Positions 55,564 to 62,650 of a stretch of DNA of 64,000 nucleotides are shown here, piece by piece. The notes beneath the pieces are model-generated. The model did not search any database and was not told the origin of the DNA. It saw nothing but the letters and a program-made list of their open reading frames with translations. The stretch comes from Nonlabens sp. (GTDB lineage: Bacteria; Bacteroidota; Bacteroidia; Flavobacteriales; Flavobacteriaceae): positions 248,001-312,000 of the forward strand of contig NZ_JAGYKG010000001.1 in NCBI RefSeq assembly GCF_018401815.1. The letters run 5' to 3'. Each line of letters begins with the position of its first letter. Positions within the stretch are counted from its first letter, which is position 1. A program made the translations under genes and the position numbers.

Positions 55564-56394
55564 ATGGCAACTATAAATTGTGCAGGCACACTTATCGACC
55601 TTTCTATCCCTCAGGTGATGGGCATTGTCAACTGTACTCCAGACTCTTTTTACGACGGCGGAAAGCTTAAAAACGATGCCGCTATTTTGAATCAAGTAGA
55701 AAAAATGCTTGATGATGGCGCCACATTTATAGACGTAGGTGGATACAGCTCCAGGCCCGACGGTACTGATATTTCTGTAGATGAAGAGTTGTCCAGAGTT
55801 TTACCAGTTCTCGATTTGATTACTTCTCGTTTTAGGGTTAAAGGTTTGAGTTGTGACAGCTTTCGCGAAAGCGTCATAGAAAAAGCTATTCAACACGGAG
55901 CCAATATTGTAAACGATATAAGCGCCGGTCTTTTATCGGAACCAATGCTTCAAACAGTAGGAAAAGCTAAGGTTCCCTACATCATGATGCACATGCGTGG
56001 CACACCACAAACCATGAAAGGCATGACTAGTTATGAAAATATGCTCGTGGAAATCAATCATTATTTTTCGGAGCGTATTGCTGCTGCAAGAGCTTGTGGC
56101 ATCAACGATATGATCATTGATCCAGGCTTTGGCTTTGCAAAAACTCGTGAACAGAATTTTAAACTCTTATCTGACTTGGAATTGCTACAAGCACATCAAG
56201 TACCTATTCTCGCTGGAGTTTCTCGTAAGTCTATGATTTATAAAACCTTGGACATTACTGCACAAGAAGCCTTAAACGGCACCACAGCAGTGCACATGGC
56301 GTGTTTATTAAAAGGGGCTAAGATCTTACGGGTTCACGATGTAAAAGAAGCTGTGGAAACTATACGACTGTATAAGGAGATACCGATAAATTAA
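55564..56394 (+). CDS. folP: Dihydropteroate synthase
   Basis: FolP joins p-aminobenzoate and pterin diphosphate in folate synthesis. The 276-residue protein has the PS00792-type motif VMGIVNCTPDSFYDGG near residue 18, then FIDVGGYSSRPDGTDIS, NDISAGL, MMHMRGTPQTM, IIDPGFGFAKT and GVSRKSMI. A palindrome copy at 55859 is translated as SFRES in GLSCDSFRESVIEKAI. It is directly upstream of cdaA, a gene order common in Bacteroidota. Confidence 0.96.
   Translation: MATINCAGTLIDLSIPQVMGIVNCTPDSFYDGGKLKNDAAILNQVEKMLDDGATFIDVGGYSSRPDGTDISVDEELSRVLPVLDLITSRFRVKGLSCDSFRESVIEKAIQHGANIVNDISAGLLSEPMLQTVGKAKVPYIMMHMRGTPQTMKGMTSYENMLVEINHYFSERIAAARACGINDMIIDPGFGFAKTREQNFKLLSDLELLQAHQVPILAGVSRKSMIYKTLDITAQEALNGTTAVHMACLLKGAKILRVHDVKEAVETIRLYKEIPIN
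55859..55872. repeat. 14-bp palindrome inside folP
   Basis: Perfect copy, read in frame as Ser-Phe-Arg-Glu-Ser. Confidence 0.95.
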
Positions 56395-56409
56395 TTCTAT
56401 TTTAGCTAC

Positions 56410-57186
56410 ATGGAACTTCCTGGATTTAGAATAATAGATTTAATAGATATATTGCTGGTCGCAGCGGTAGTTTTCTACCTCTACCGATTAGTTAAAGGAA
56501 CCGCAGCACTCAATATTTTTATAGGGATTTTTATCATCTACTTGATTTACCAACTGACTGTTTTTATGAAAATGGAAATGTTAAGTCAGGCTTTAGGCGC
56601 CGTTACTGGTGCTGGAGTAGTGGCCTTAATTGTTGTTTTCCAACAAGAAATAAGGCGCTTCTTATTGATGTTGGGCTCTACACAGTTTACCTCTCGAAAA
56701 CGGTTTTTTAAACAGTTGCGTATTTTTCAAGAAGAGCAGGATAACAACCAGATGGTGGTGAATGAAATAGTAAAAGCTTGTGAGAAAATGAGCCTTACTA
56801 AAACGGGGGCTTTGATAGGTATTAAAAGAGATGGCTCTTTAGAGTTTGTAAAAAACACTGGGGATCAGCAAGATATTTTAGTCAACTCTTCTATCATACA
56901 AAGTATTTTTTACAAAAACAGTACGCTCCACGATGGGGCTATGATTGTAGAAGGAAATAAGATCACCGCAACCCGAGTTATTTTACCTATTTCTGAAAAC
57001 AGAAAAATACCTCAGCGTTTTGGCTTGCGACACAGAGCTGCTTTGGGCCTTACAGAACGCAGCAGTGCTATTGCATTGATCGTAAGTGAAGAGACAGGAC
57101 AAATCTCTTTAGTTCACGAAGGCGCGTTTGAAACCTTTACAGACACCAAAGAACTTGCAGCCAAAATAAAATCCCATCTCGCATAA
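56410..57186 (+). CDS. cdaA: Diadenylate cyclase CdaA
   Basis: CdaA makes cyclic di-AMP, a second messenger for potassium and osmotic control. The 258-residue protein has three N-terminal membrane helices (about 10-80) and then the DisA_N domain with the catalytic DGA (175-177 in LHDGAMIV) and RHR (207-209). It follows folP by 15 bases, so they are likely co-transcribed. Confidence 0.95.
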   Translation: MELPGFRIIDLIDILLVAAVVFYLYRLVKGTAALNIFIGIFIIYLIYQLTVFMKMEMLSQALGAVTGAGVVALIVVFQQEIRRFLLMLGSTQFTSRKRFFKQLRIFQEEQDNNQMVVNEIVKACEKMSLTKTGALIGIKRDGSLEFVKNTGDQQDILVNSSIIQSIFYKNSTLHDGAMIVEGNKITATRVILPISENRKIPQRFGLRHRAALGLTERSSAIALIVSEETGQISLVHEGAFETFTDTKELAAKIKSHLA

Positions 57187-57214
57187 AGAAACCCCATGGT
57201 AAAACTGTAACGAA

Positions 57215-57736
57215 TTGATTTATGCTGGAAAGAATTTCTGTCCCAGCTTTGCGGCAAAATGGCTGGAGAATCGCATAACGATCAAACAGGTAACTCGAGA
57301 CTTTAATGACCTGTACTTAGGAATAGACACTAAATTTGCACGTACATTTCTAGACCTTTTTAACCGACCCCAAGCCGCAATTACAGTTTATATGACAGGG
57401 CGTCGTGTTAATTATATGGACGCCATGCGCTATTTATTATTAGTTCCATTTTTATACCTATGGGCATTCGATTATTGTAACCACGCCATTTACCATACTT
57501 ACCATTTTGATATTCCCAGACGCTGTTCTGTATTAGGGTTTGTAAGTTTCCCCTTGATGTACCTCTACAACATGTATTGTTATAAAAGATGTTTTAAGCT
57601 AGAAATGCAGACGATAATTTTAAAAACCTTGATATCAATTTTTGTTGTATTGAGTTTATCAATAATTATAATGATTGCAGCTGGTATTATAGGAATTATA
57701 TTTGGTATGCTACTTAAAGCAACAGGACTTATTTAA
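57215..57736 (+). CDS. DUF3667-like protein with broken N-terminal zinc ribbon
   Basis: The 173-codon frame begins at TTG (57215), and the DUF3667-like pattern follows: ENRITIKQVTRDFNDLYLGI, then KFARTFLDLFNRPQAAI and two membrane segments. Family members start with a zinc ribbon of two CxxC pairs. Here the first pair falls before the frame: an ATG at 57196 leads to MVKL and a stop. The second pair is reduced to CPSF. The gene is therefore probably damaged at its 5' end. It lies between cdaA and the ABC exporter, convergent with the latter. Confidence 0.6.
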   Translation: MIYAGKNFCPSFAAKWLENRITIKQVTRDFNDLYLGIDTKFARTFLDLFNRPQAAITVYMTGRRVNYMDAMRYLLLVPFLYLWAFDYCNHAIYHTYHFDIPRRCSVLGFVSFPLMYLYNMYCYKRCFKLEMQTIILKTLISIFVVLSLSIIIMIAAGIIGIIFGMLLKATGLI

Positions 57737-59538
57737 GCCACCTCTTGCTTTAAAAACTGCACTTCGTATAGATTTTTATAATACCCATTTTCTTTTTCCA
57801 AAAGCTCGTTGTGCGAGCCCATCTCTACGATCTCCCCTGCGTCCATCACAATAATTTTATCAGCTTTTTTAATGGTTGCTAGTCGGTGAGCGATCACTAT
57901 GGAAGTGCGCCCTTCGGTAATAATATCGGTGGCATCTTGAATCAATTGCTCACTATAAGAGTCTACAGAACTTGTAGCTTCATCTAAAATTAGAATACTA
58001 GGGTTAGAAACATAAGCTCTTAAAAAAGCAATCAACTGACGCTGTCCAGAACTCAACATCACTCCTCTTTCTTTGACGTTGTACTGGTACCCCTTAGGCA
58101 AGGTCATGATGAATTTATGAACCCCTATTTTCTTTGCAGCTCTGATCACATCCTCTTCTGATATTTGTGGATTTTGAAGGGTGATGTTGTTTAAAATCGT
58201 ATCTGCAAACAAGAAAACGTCTTGCAGCACCACGGCTATTTGTGATCTTAGTGATGTTAATTGGTAGGCTTTCGCGGAAGCGGAATCAATCAAAATCTCT
58301 CCACTGTTAATTTCATAGAAACGCGATAACAAATTAATGATCGTAGATTTTCCTGCGCCAGTGGCACCGACTATAGCAACTGTTTCTCCTGCAGCTACTT
58401 TAAAACTCAGGTTTTTCAATACCAACTCATTTTCTACATAACCGAAATTAACCTGTTTAAATTCGATGTTCCCTTGAAGATCTGAGGCGATTAATTCCCC
58501 ACTATCTTCTATTTGAGATGTGGTATCTAGAATTCCAAAAACACGATTTGCTGCCACCATTCCCATTTGTAGAGTGTTGAATTTATCGGCAATCTGTCGT
58601 AAAGGTCTAAAAAGCTTTTGTGAAAGGTCAATAAACATAACGATGGTACCTATTTCTACCAATTTTACATCAGCACCTATATTCATCACCACACCTATAT
58701 ATACGATAAGACCAATAGTAATGCTAGATGCCATCTCTGCAATAGGAAAGAAAATAGAGTTGTACCATACCGTCTTTACCCAAGCATTTCTATGTTTGTT
58801 ATTGATCTCTTTAAACTGCTCGTACTCAATTTTTTCACGATTAAAGATTTGTACAATCTTCATTCCCGTCACTCGCTCTTGAACAAAAGAATTGAGGTTG
58901 CTTACCTGACTGCGCACTTCCTCAAAAGCTACTTTCATGGCTTTTTGAAAAACTCTGGTAGCATAAAGAATAAACGGCATCACAATTAATGCTATCAAGG
59001 TCAGTGTCCAACTGGAATAAGCCATAAAAGCAAGAACAACGACCATTTTCAACAAGTCTGAAATGATCACAAACAGTCCCTGAGAAAATATACTGGCAAT
59101 GGTTTCTATATCACTCACCGCTCTGGTTACTAATTTACCAACAGCGCTTTTATCAAAATACTGCATTTTAAAGCCCATCATGTGATTGAAAAGCTTTAAC
59201 CTTAAATCTCTAATCACTTGCTGCCCCAACCAGTTAGCATAATAAATAAAACTGAGTTGTAAAAGCACTTCTGCTACAAGAACTGCAATCATCAATACCA
59301 TGAGCCCTATAAAACCACCATATTCTATACCCATAATGGTGTTGAGCCCATCAAATTCTCTGGTGATAATGTGATTATCTATTGCAACCTTAATTAAATA
59401 AGGCATTCCAATGGCAACTACAGCTATCAAAATAGCACTAAGGGCCACAAAGTAATAGGTGAGTCGGTAGGGTCTAGTAAAAGACAATAGCCTTTTAAAA
59501 ACACCTAAGTTAAAAGCGTTACCTGTAGTTGATGCCAT
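57733..59538 (-). CDS. ABC exporter, MsbA-like permease and ATPase fusion
   Basis: The 601-residue protein has six membrane segments (1-330) and an ABC ATPase: Walker A GATGAGKST (about 385-393), Q-loop VLQDVFLFADTI, signature LSSGQRQLIAFLRA (about 495), Walker B ILILDEATSSVDS and H-loop VIAHRLAT. It exports an unknown lipid, peptide or drug. A palindrome variant at 58268 is translated as SASAKAY. It is one base after the gene ending at 59540, and both follow truA. Confidence 0.93.
   Translation of the reverse strand: MASTTGNAFNLGVFKRLLSFTRPYRLTYYFVALSAILIAVVAIGMPYLIKVAIDNHIITREFDGLNTIMGIEYGGFIGLMVLMIAVLVAEVLLQLSFIYYANWLGQQVIRDLRLKLFNHMMGFKMQYFDKSAVGKLVTRAVSDIETIASIFSQGLFVIISDLLKMVVVLAFMAYSSWTLTLIALIVMPFILYATRVFQKAMKVAFEEVRSQVSNLNSFVQERVTGMKIVQIFNREKIEYEQFKEINNKHRNAWVKTVWYNSIFFPIAEMASSITIGLIVYIGVVMNIGADVKLVEIGTIVMFIDLSQKLFRPLRQIADKFNTLQMGMVAANRVFGILDTTSQIEDSGELIASDLQGNIEFKQVNFGYVENELVLKNLSFKVAAGETVAIVGATGAGKSTIINLLSRFYEINSGEILIDSASAKAYQLTSLRSQIAVVLQDVFLFADTILNNITLQNPQISEEDVIRAAKKIGVHKFIMTLPKGYQYNVKERGVMLSSGQRQLIAFLRAYVSNPSILILDEATSSVDSYSEQLIQDATDIITEGRTSIVIAHRLATIKKADKIIVMDAGEIVEMGSHNELLEKENGYYKNLYEVQFLKQEVA
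58268..58281. repeat. Palindrome variant inside ABC exporter gene
   Basis: GCTTTCGCGGAAGC has one mismatch to the family sequence. It is read on the minus strand as Ala-Ser-Ala-Lys-Ala. Confidence 0.85.
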
Positions 59539-59539
59539 A

Positions 59540-60004
59540 TTATTTTAATAAATGTGCGATTTTAGAACGCAATTCTTGTTCTTTTTGAGTACCGATAATA
59601 TAGTGCTTATCGGCTATTTTGAAATGTAGACCTTTAGAGCCTCTTACATTATAAACCGTTCCATAACTGGTCCATATTCTAATCCCCCAACCCCCCACAA
59701 ATCCATAATCAATAATTTGTGCTTGTTGTATATCATCCCAGAAAAATTCTCTTTTTAAAAACGGAAAAAAGAAAACCTTTATTTTCTCATTGGTGATAGT
59801 GGTGGTCATTTTCGTCGTTAAAAATAAAACCAAAATACCTACGACTAGGACACTTGTGATAATTTTATCAATAGTCCATTGATCTACAAAGCTTTCTGAA
59901 TCGTAAAAAAAAGATACCGGAATCAATAATAGACCTAGAACAAGCAACCAAAGCCACCACTGGTCAAACTTTTGAATTTCTTGAAACAAGATCTTATCTT
60001 TCAT
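59540..60004 (-). CDS. Small membrane protein of unknown function
   Basis: The 154-residue protein has two hydrophobic segments in the first half (WWLWLLVLGLLLIPVSFFY and IITSVLVVGILVLFL). A soluble domain follows with FFPFLKREFFWDDIQQAQII and GGWGIRIW, resembling PH-like domains near membrane helices. Its start overlaps the truA stop by four bases, and its stop is one base before the ABC exporter start, so the three are coupled. Confidence 0.8.
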   Translation of the reverse strand: MKDKILFQEIQKFDQWWLWLLVLGLLLIPVSFFYDSESFVDQWTIDKIITSVLVVGILVLFLTTKMTTTITNEKIKVFFFPFLKREFFWDDIQQAQIIDYGFVGGWGIRIWTSYGTVYNVRGSKGLHFKIADKHYIIGTQKEQELRSKIAHLLK

Positions 60005-60756
60005 AAAAACAGTTCTTTAGGATAATGGATTTTAGTCAAAAACAAGCCTTCAGCAGGAGCACTTGCACCAGCTTGACCTCGATCTTTTGACTCCAAGATT
60101 TTATGCATGTCTTCTACGGTCTTTTTACCATAACCTATATCCAATAATGTCCCTACGATGGCCCTTACCATATTGCGTAAGAATCGGTTTGCTGTGATAT
60201 GAAAAATGACTTTATGCTCTTGAAATTCAAAATAAGCTTCAGTAAGGTCACATATAAACGTTTTTACATCAGTATTGGTCCGAGAAAAACATTCAAAATC
60301 TTTGTATTGAGGTAAGATTGCAGCTGCTTGTTGCATCAAGTCAAAGTCTGGCTTTCTAAAAAGTACGTATGCCTGGCGCACTTGAAACGGATCTGGCCGC
60401 AGTAAAAAATGATATTCGTAAGAACGTTTATAGGCATGAAAACGAGCATGAGCATCTGCAGTCACAGGTGTTATATTGTAAATAGCGATATCTTTAGGTA
60501 TCCACCTGTTCAATCGGTACACTAAATGTTTTAAGTCTAGTTCCCCAGCTGCATCAAAATGAGCAACCATATAGGCAGCATGAACTCCAGCATCAGTTCT
60601 TCCCGCACCTTGAACCACTATTGGTTCCCGCAACATTTTTTGCAAGCCATCTTCCAGCACTTCTTGAACAGAAATACGTTGCGGCTGTCGCTGCCATCCG
60701 TGATAGGCAGTACCGTCATAAGCCAGCTCTATAAAATATCTCAATTTTTCTTGCAT
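60001..60756 (-). CDS. truA: tRNA pseudouridine synthase A
   Basis: TruA makes pseudouridine at positions 38-40 of tRNAs. The start at 60756 (MQEKLRYFIELAYDGTAYHG) fits the family, and a TATCTTTG box lies five bases in front of it; the frame extends 17 codons further without support. The catalytic Asp is D55 in GAGRTDAGVHA. The protein is 251 residues. It heads a three-gene coupled group with the small membrane protein and the ABC exporter. Confidence 0.95.
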   Translation of the reverse strand: MQEKLRYFIELAYDGTAYHGWQRQPQRISVQEVLEDGLQKMLREPIVVQGAGRTDAGVHAAYMVAHFDAAGELDLKHLVYRLNRWIPKDIAIYNITPVTADAHARFHAYKRSYEYHFLLRPDPFQVRQAYVLFRKPDFDLMQQAAAILPQYKDFECFSRTNTDVKTFICDLTEAYFEFQEHKVIFHITANRFLRNMVRAIVGTLLDIGYGKKTVEDMHKILESKDRGQAGASAPAEGLFLTKIHYPKELFL

Positions 60757-60761
60757 TGGGA

Positions 60762-60769
60762 CAAAGATA
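60762..60769 (-). promoter_or_regulatory. -7 box of truA
   Basis: On the minus strand this reads TATCTTTG, ending five bases before the ATG. Confidence 0.6.
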
Positions 60770-60892
60770 AGATTTAAGACCGCTGCGCTGAAAGAATATA
60801 GAATCAAGATTAATTTATGATGGAGATTTTAATGAATGACAGGCTTGTTTTATCATTGCGCATTCCATAATGCGGCAACAGGCATTTGTGCA

Positions 60893-60926
60893 TTCACAGA
60901 TGCAGACTGAAGTCCGCATCTGTGAA
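60893..60926. repeat. 34-bp hairpin in the truA-phosphoesterase spacer
   Basis: TTCACAGATGC and GCATCTGTGAA are perfect 11-bp arms. Inside, GACT and AGTC pair, with one A-C mismatch on each junction. The whole gives a long hairpin. The ten bases GAAGTCCGCA at its centre recur at 61013-61022 in a diverged copy of the flank. Confidence 0.8.
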
Positions 60927-61103
60927 TCGAGCTCCATAGTAGGTCGTAACGAGAAGTTTCAACGGCAACGCGAAAAGTTTGTTGTCATTTTCACTCACAA
61001 TAAATGCGCACCGAAGTCCGCACCTTTGAACTGAGCACCCATGGTCGGTCCTCGGTCTTCACGAGAGGAACTCGAGTTAACTATAATCGCTATTTACTCC
61101 AAA

Positions 61104-61192
61104 ACTCAAAGACTCAAAGACTCAAAGACTCACAGCTCAAAGACTCACCAACTCAAAAACTAACTAACTCACAGCTCACAAACTCAAAGACT
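61104..61192 (+). repeat. Degenerate 8-bp tandem array
   Basis: About eleven diverged copies of ACTCAAAG run up to the promoter of the phosphoesterase gene. The unit length equals that of the array at 14639, with a different sequence. Confidence 0.85.
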
Positions 61193-61197
61193 ATATT

Positions 61198-61205
61198 TAC
61201 CTTTG
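61198..61205 (+). promoter_or_regulatory. -7 box of the phosphoesterase gene
   Basis: TACCTTTG ends four bases before the ATG at 61210. Confidence 0.55.
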
Positions 61206-61209
61206 TACC

Positions 61210-61698
61210 ATGAAAATCTTACTCCTCTCTGACACCCACAGTCACCTAGATGATTTTATAACCAAGTACGTCAAGCAAGCCGATGAAGTATGGCATGCTG
61301 GCGATATAGGTGATTTAAAAGTTACCGATCAAATAGCAGCGCTAAAACCTTTACGAGCCGTTTACGGCAATATAGATGATGATCAAGCACGACTGCAATT
61401 CCCTTTAAACAATAGATTTAATTGTGAAGGAATGGATGTATGGATCACTCATATAGGCGGCTATCCAGGCAGGTACCATCAGCGCGTGCGAGATGAAATT
61501 TATAGCAACCCGCCTGATCTATTTATTTGTGGCCACTCTCATATTTTGAAAGTGATCAATGACAAAAAGATCAATTGCCTGCACATGAATCCGGGGGCGA
61601 TAGGCATGCACGGTTTTCATAAAAAACGCACGATGTTGCGGTTTGAAATCAATGATGCAAAAATTAGTAATCTAGAAGTAATAGAGAAGGATCGATAG
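61210..61698 (+). CDS. YfcE-family metallophosphoesterase
   Basis: The 162-residue protein carries the calcineurin-like phosphoesterase motifs in order: LLSDTHSHLDDF (metal site 1), EVWHAGDIGD (metal site 2), VYGNIDDDQ, ITHIGGYPG and FICGHSHILKV. The size fits the YfcE/MJ0936-type phosphodiesterases. The physiological substrate is unknown. Another gene product could hydrolyse cyclic di-AMP made by CdaA, but this family is not known for that. A terminator follows at 61801. Confidence 0.88.
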   Translation: MKILLLSDTHSHLDDFITKYVKQADEVWHAGDIGDLKVTDQIAALKPLRAVYGNIDDDQARLQFPLNNRFNCEGMDVWITHIGGYPGRYHQRVRDEIYSNPPDLFICGHSHILKVINDKKINCLHMNPGAIGMHGFHKKRTMLRFEINDAKISNLEVIEKDR

Positions 61699-61759
61699 GT
61701 ATTCTATTACTTGGTAAAAATTTCTACCACTATCTTTTTGGGTAAAAAATAAAATTCTC

Positions 61760-61773
61760 GCTTTCGCTAAAGC
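61760..61773. repeat. Palindrome variant, intergenic
   Basis: GCTTTCGCTAAAGC has one mismatch and sits 28 bases before the bidirectional terminator. Confidence 0.85.
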
Positions 61774-61800
61774 GAAACACAAAACCTAATAACAAACAAA

Positions 61801-61827
61801 AACCTGCAAGGTGGCGCCTCGCAGGTT
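61801..61827. terminator. Bidirectional terminator
   Basis: AACCTGC and GCAGGTT enclose an inner AGG..CCT pair and have A runs before and T runs after. It can serve the phosphoesterase gene and the convergent DUF4293 gene. Confidence 0.85.
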
Positions 61828-61857
61828 TTTTCACTAATATTACTAAGATTATTCTGT

Positions 61858-62268
61858 TTATCGCAATCGATCAGCAGATTTTACGAGTTGTTCATCCTTT
61901 CTTATTGCCTTGTTAGCCAAGACGATTAAAACGATAGATAGGATAGGAATGAACATCCCAATGCCTTTCTCTGAAACCGCCGTTTCTCCAGACATCATTA
62001 GCGATTGATATACGTAAACTCCTAGTATAAAAAGATTCAATAACAAATTTAAACGGTTTACAACGGTCTGTAATTGTCTGTTTCCAAAAAGAAACACTGC
62101 TATTACAGACATTAAAGCGCTTCCCATAAATATACCAAAATACAGGTTTTCATCCATACCTACAAACTCATTTCCTTCTCCATTTAAGTAATACTCTATG
62201 ACCCAAATGAGTCCGCCAGAAACCAGAGCGGCAAGAAGTAAATAAACAGTTTGTATGCGTTGTATCAT
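61858..62268 (-). CDS. DUF4293 membrane protein
   Basis: The start at 62268 gives MIQRIQTVYLLLAALVSGGL, the usual start of DUF4293; the frame also extends to an ATG at 62325 with MEIYLVLSSIFALLLNIAL. From the family start it has 136 residues and four membrane segments. The function is unknown. In Bacteroidota this gene is a constant divergent neighbour of rho, as here. Confidence 0.88.
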   Translation of the reverse strand: MIQRIQTVYLLLAALVSGGLIWVIEYYLNGEGNEFVGMDENLYFGIFMGSALMSVIAVFLFGNRQLQTVVNRLNLLLNLFILGVYVYQSLMMSGETAVSEKGIGMFIPILSIVLIVLANKAIRKDEQLVKSADRLR

Positions 62269-62650
62269 GAGTGCTATGTTCAAAAGCAAAGCAAAAATAG
62301 AACTTAAAACTAAATAAATTTCCAAATATCAGATCAAATTAACGGGAAATTTCTTTTGAATAAAAGACACAACAACACCCAATTAGGACCGACTTAATTG
62401 ACTACACCAATATAAAGACTGCGACCTTCTCTTTGTAAGAAAAAAAAGCCCTCCCTTTTTTCCTTCATTTATTTTTAAAATGATTTACTATAACACGTTA
62501 AAAAAACAACAGATATTAATTTTTTAATGTATCATTGCAATGCAGATAAGCTAACTTACTCTTTATAGGTTGTCTAGCAGTTTAAAATTTTTCTGATAAA
62601 TTTTAAACTTGAATTCCCCCTGATAATCATTTTACATTTCAAAATTATAC
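62269..62650. other. DUF4293-rho divergent spacer
   Basis: The spacer of about 380 bases is AT-rich. At 62579-62609 it contains a 12-bp perfect inverted repeat (arms AGTTTAAAATTT and AAATTTTAAACT, 7-base loop) about 40 bases before rho. I see no clear -33/-7 pair. Confidence 0.6.
62579..62609 (+). promoter_or_regulatory. Inverted repeat in rho leader, possible control element
   Basis: The arms AGTTTAAAATTT (62579-62590) and AAATTTTAAACT (62598-62609) pair perfectly over 12 bp. The rho start is 41 bases downstream. It might be an operator, a weak terminator or an mRNA structure. Confidence 0.5.

Noticed and set aside
61210..61698. YfcE-like protein as the cyclic di-AMP phosphodiesterase partner of CdaA
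   Set aside because: It lacks the DHH-DHHA1 or HD motifs of known cyclic di-AMP phosphodiesterases and the genes are 4 kb apart.
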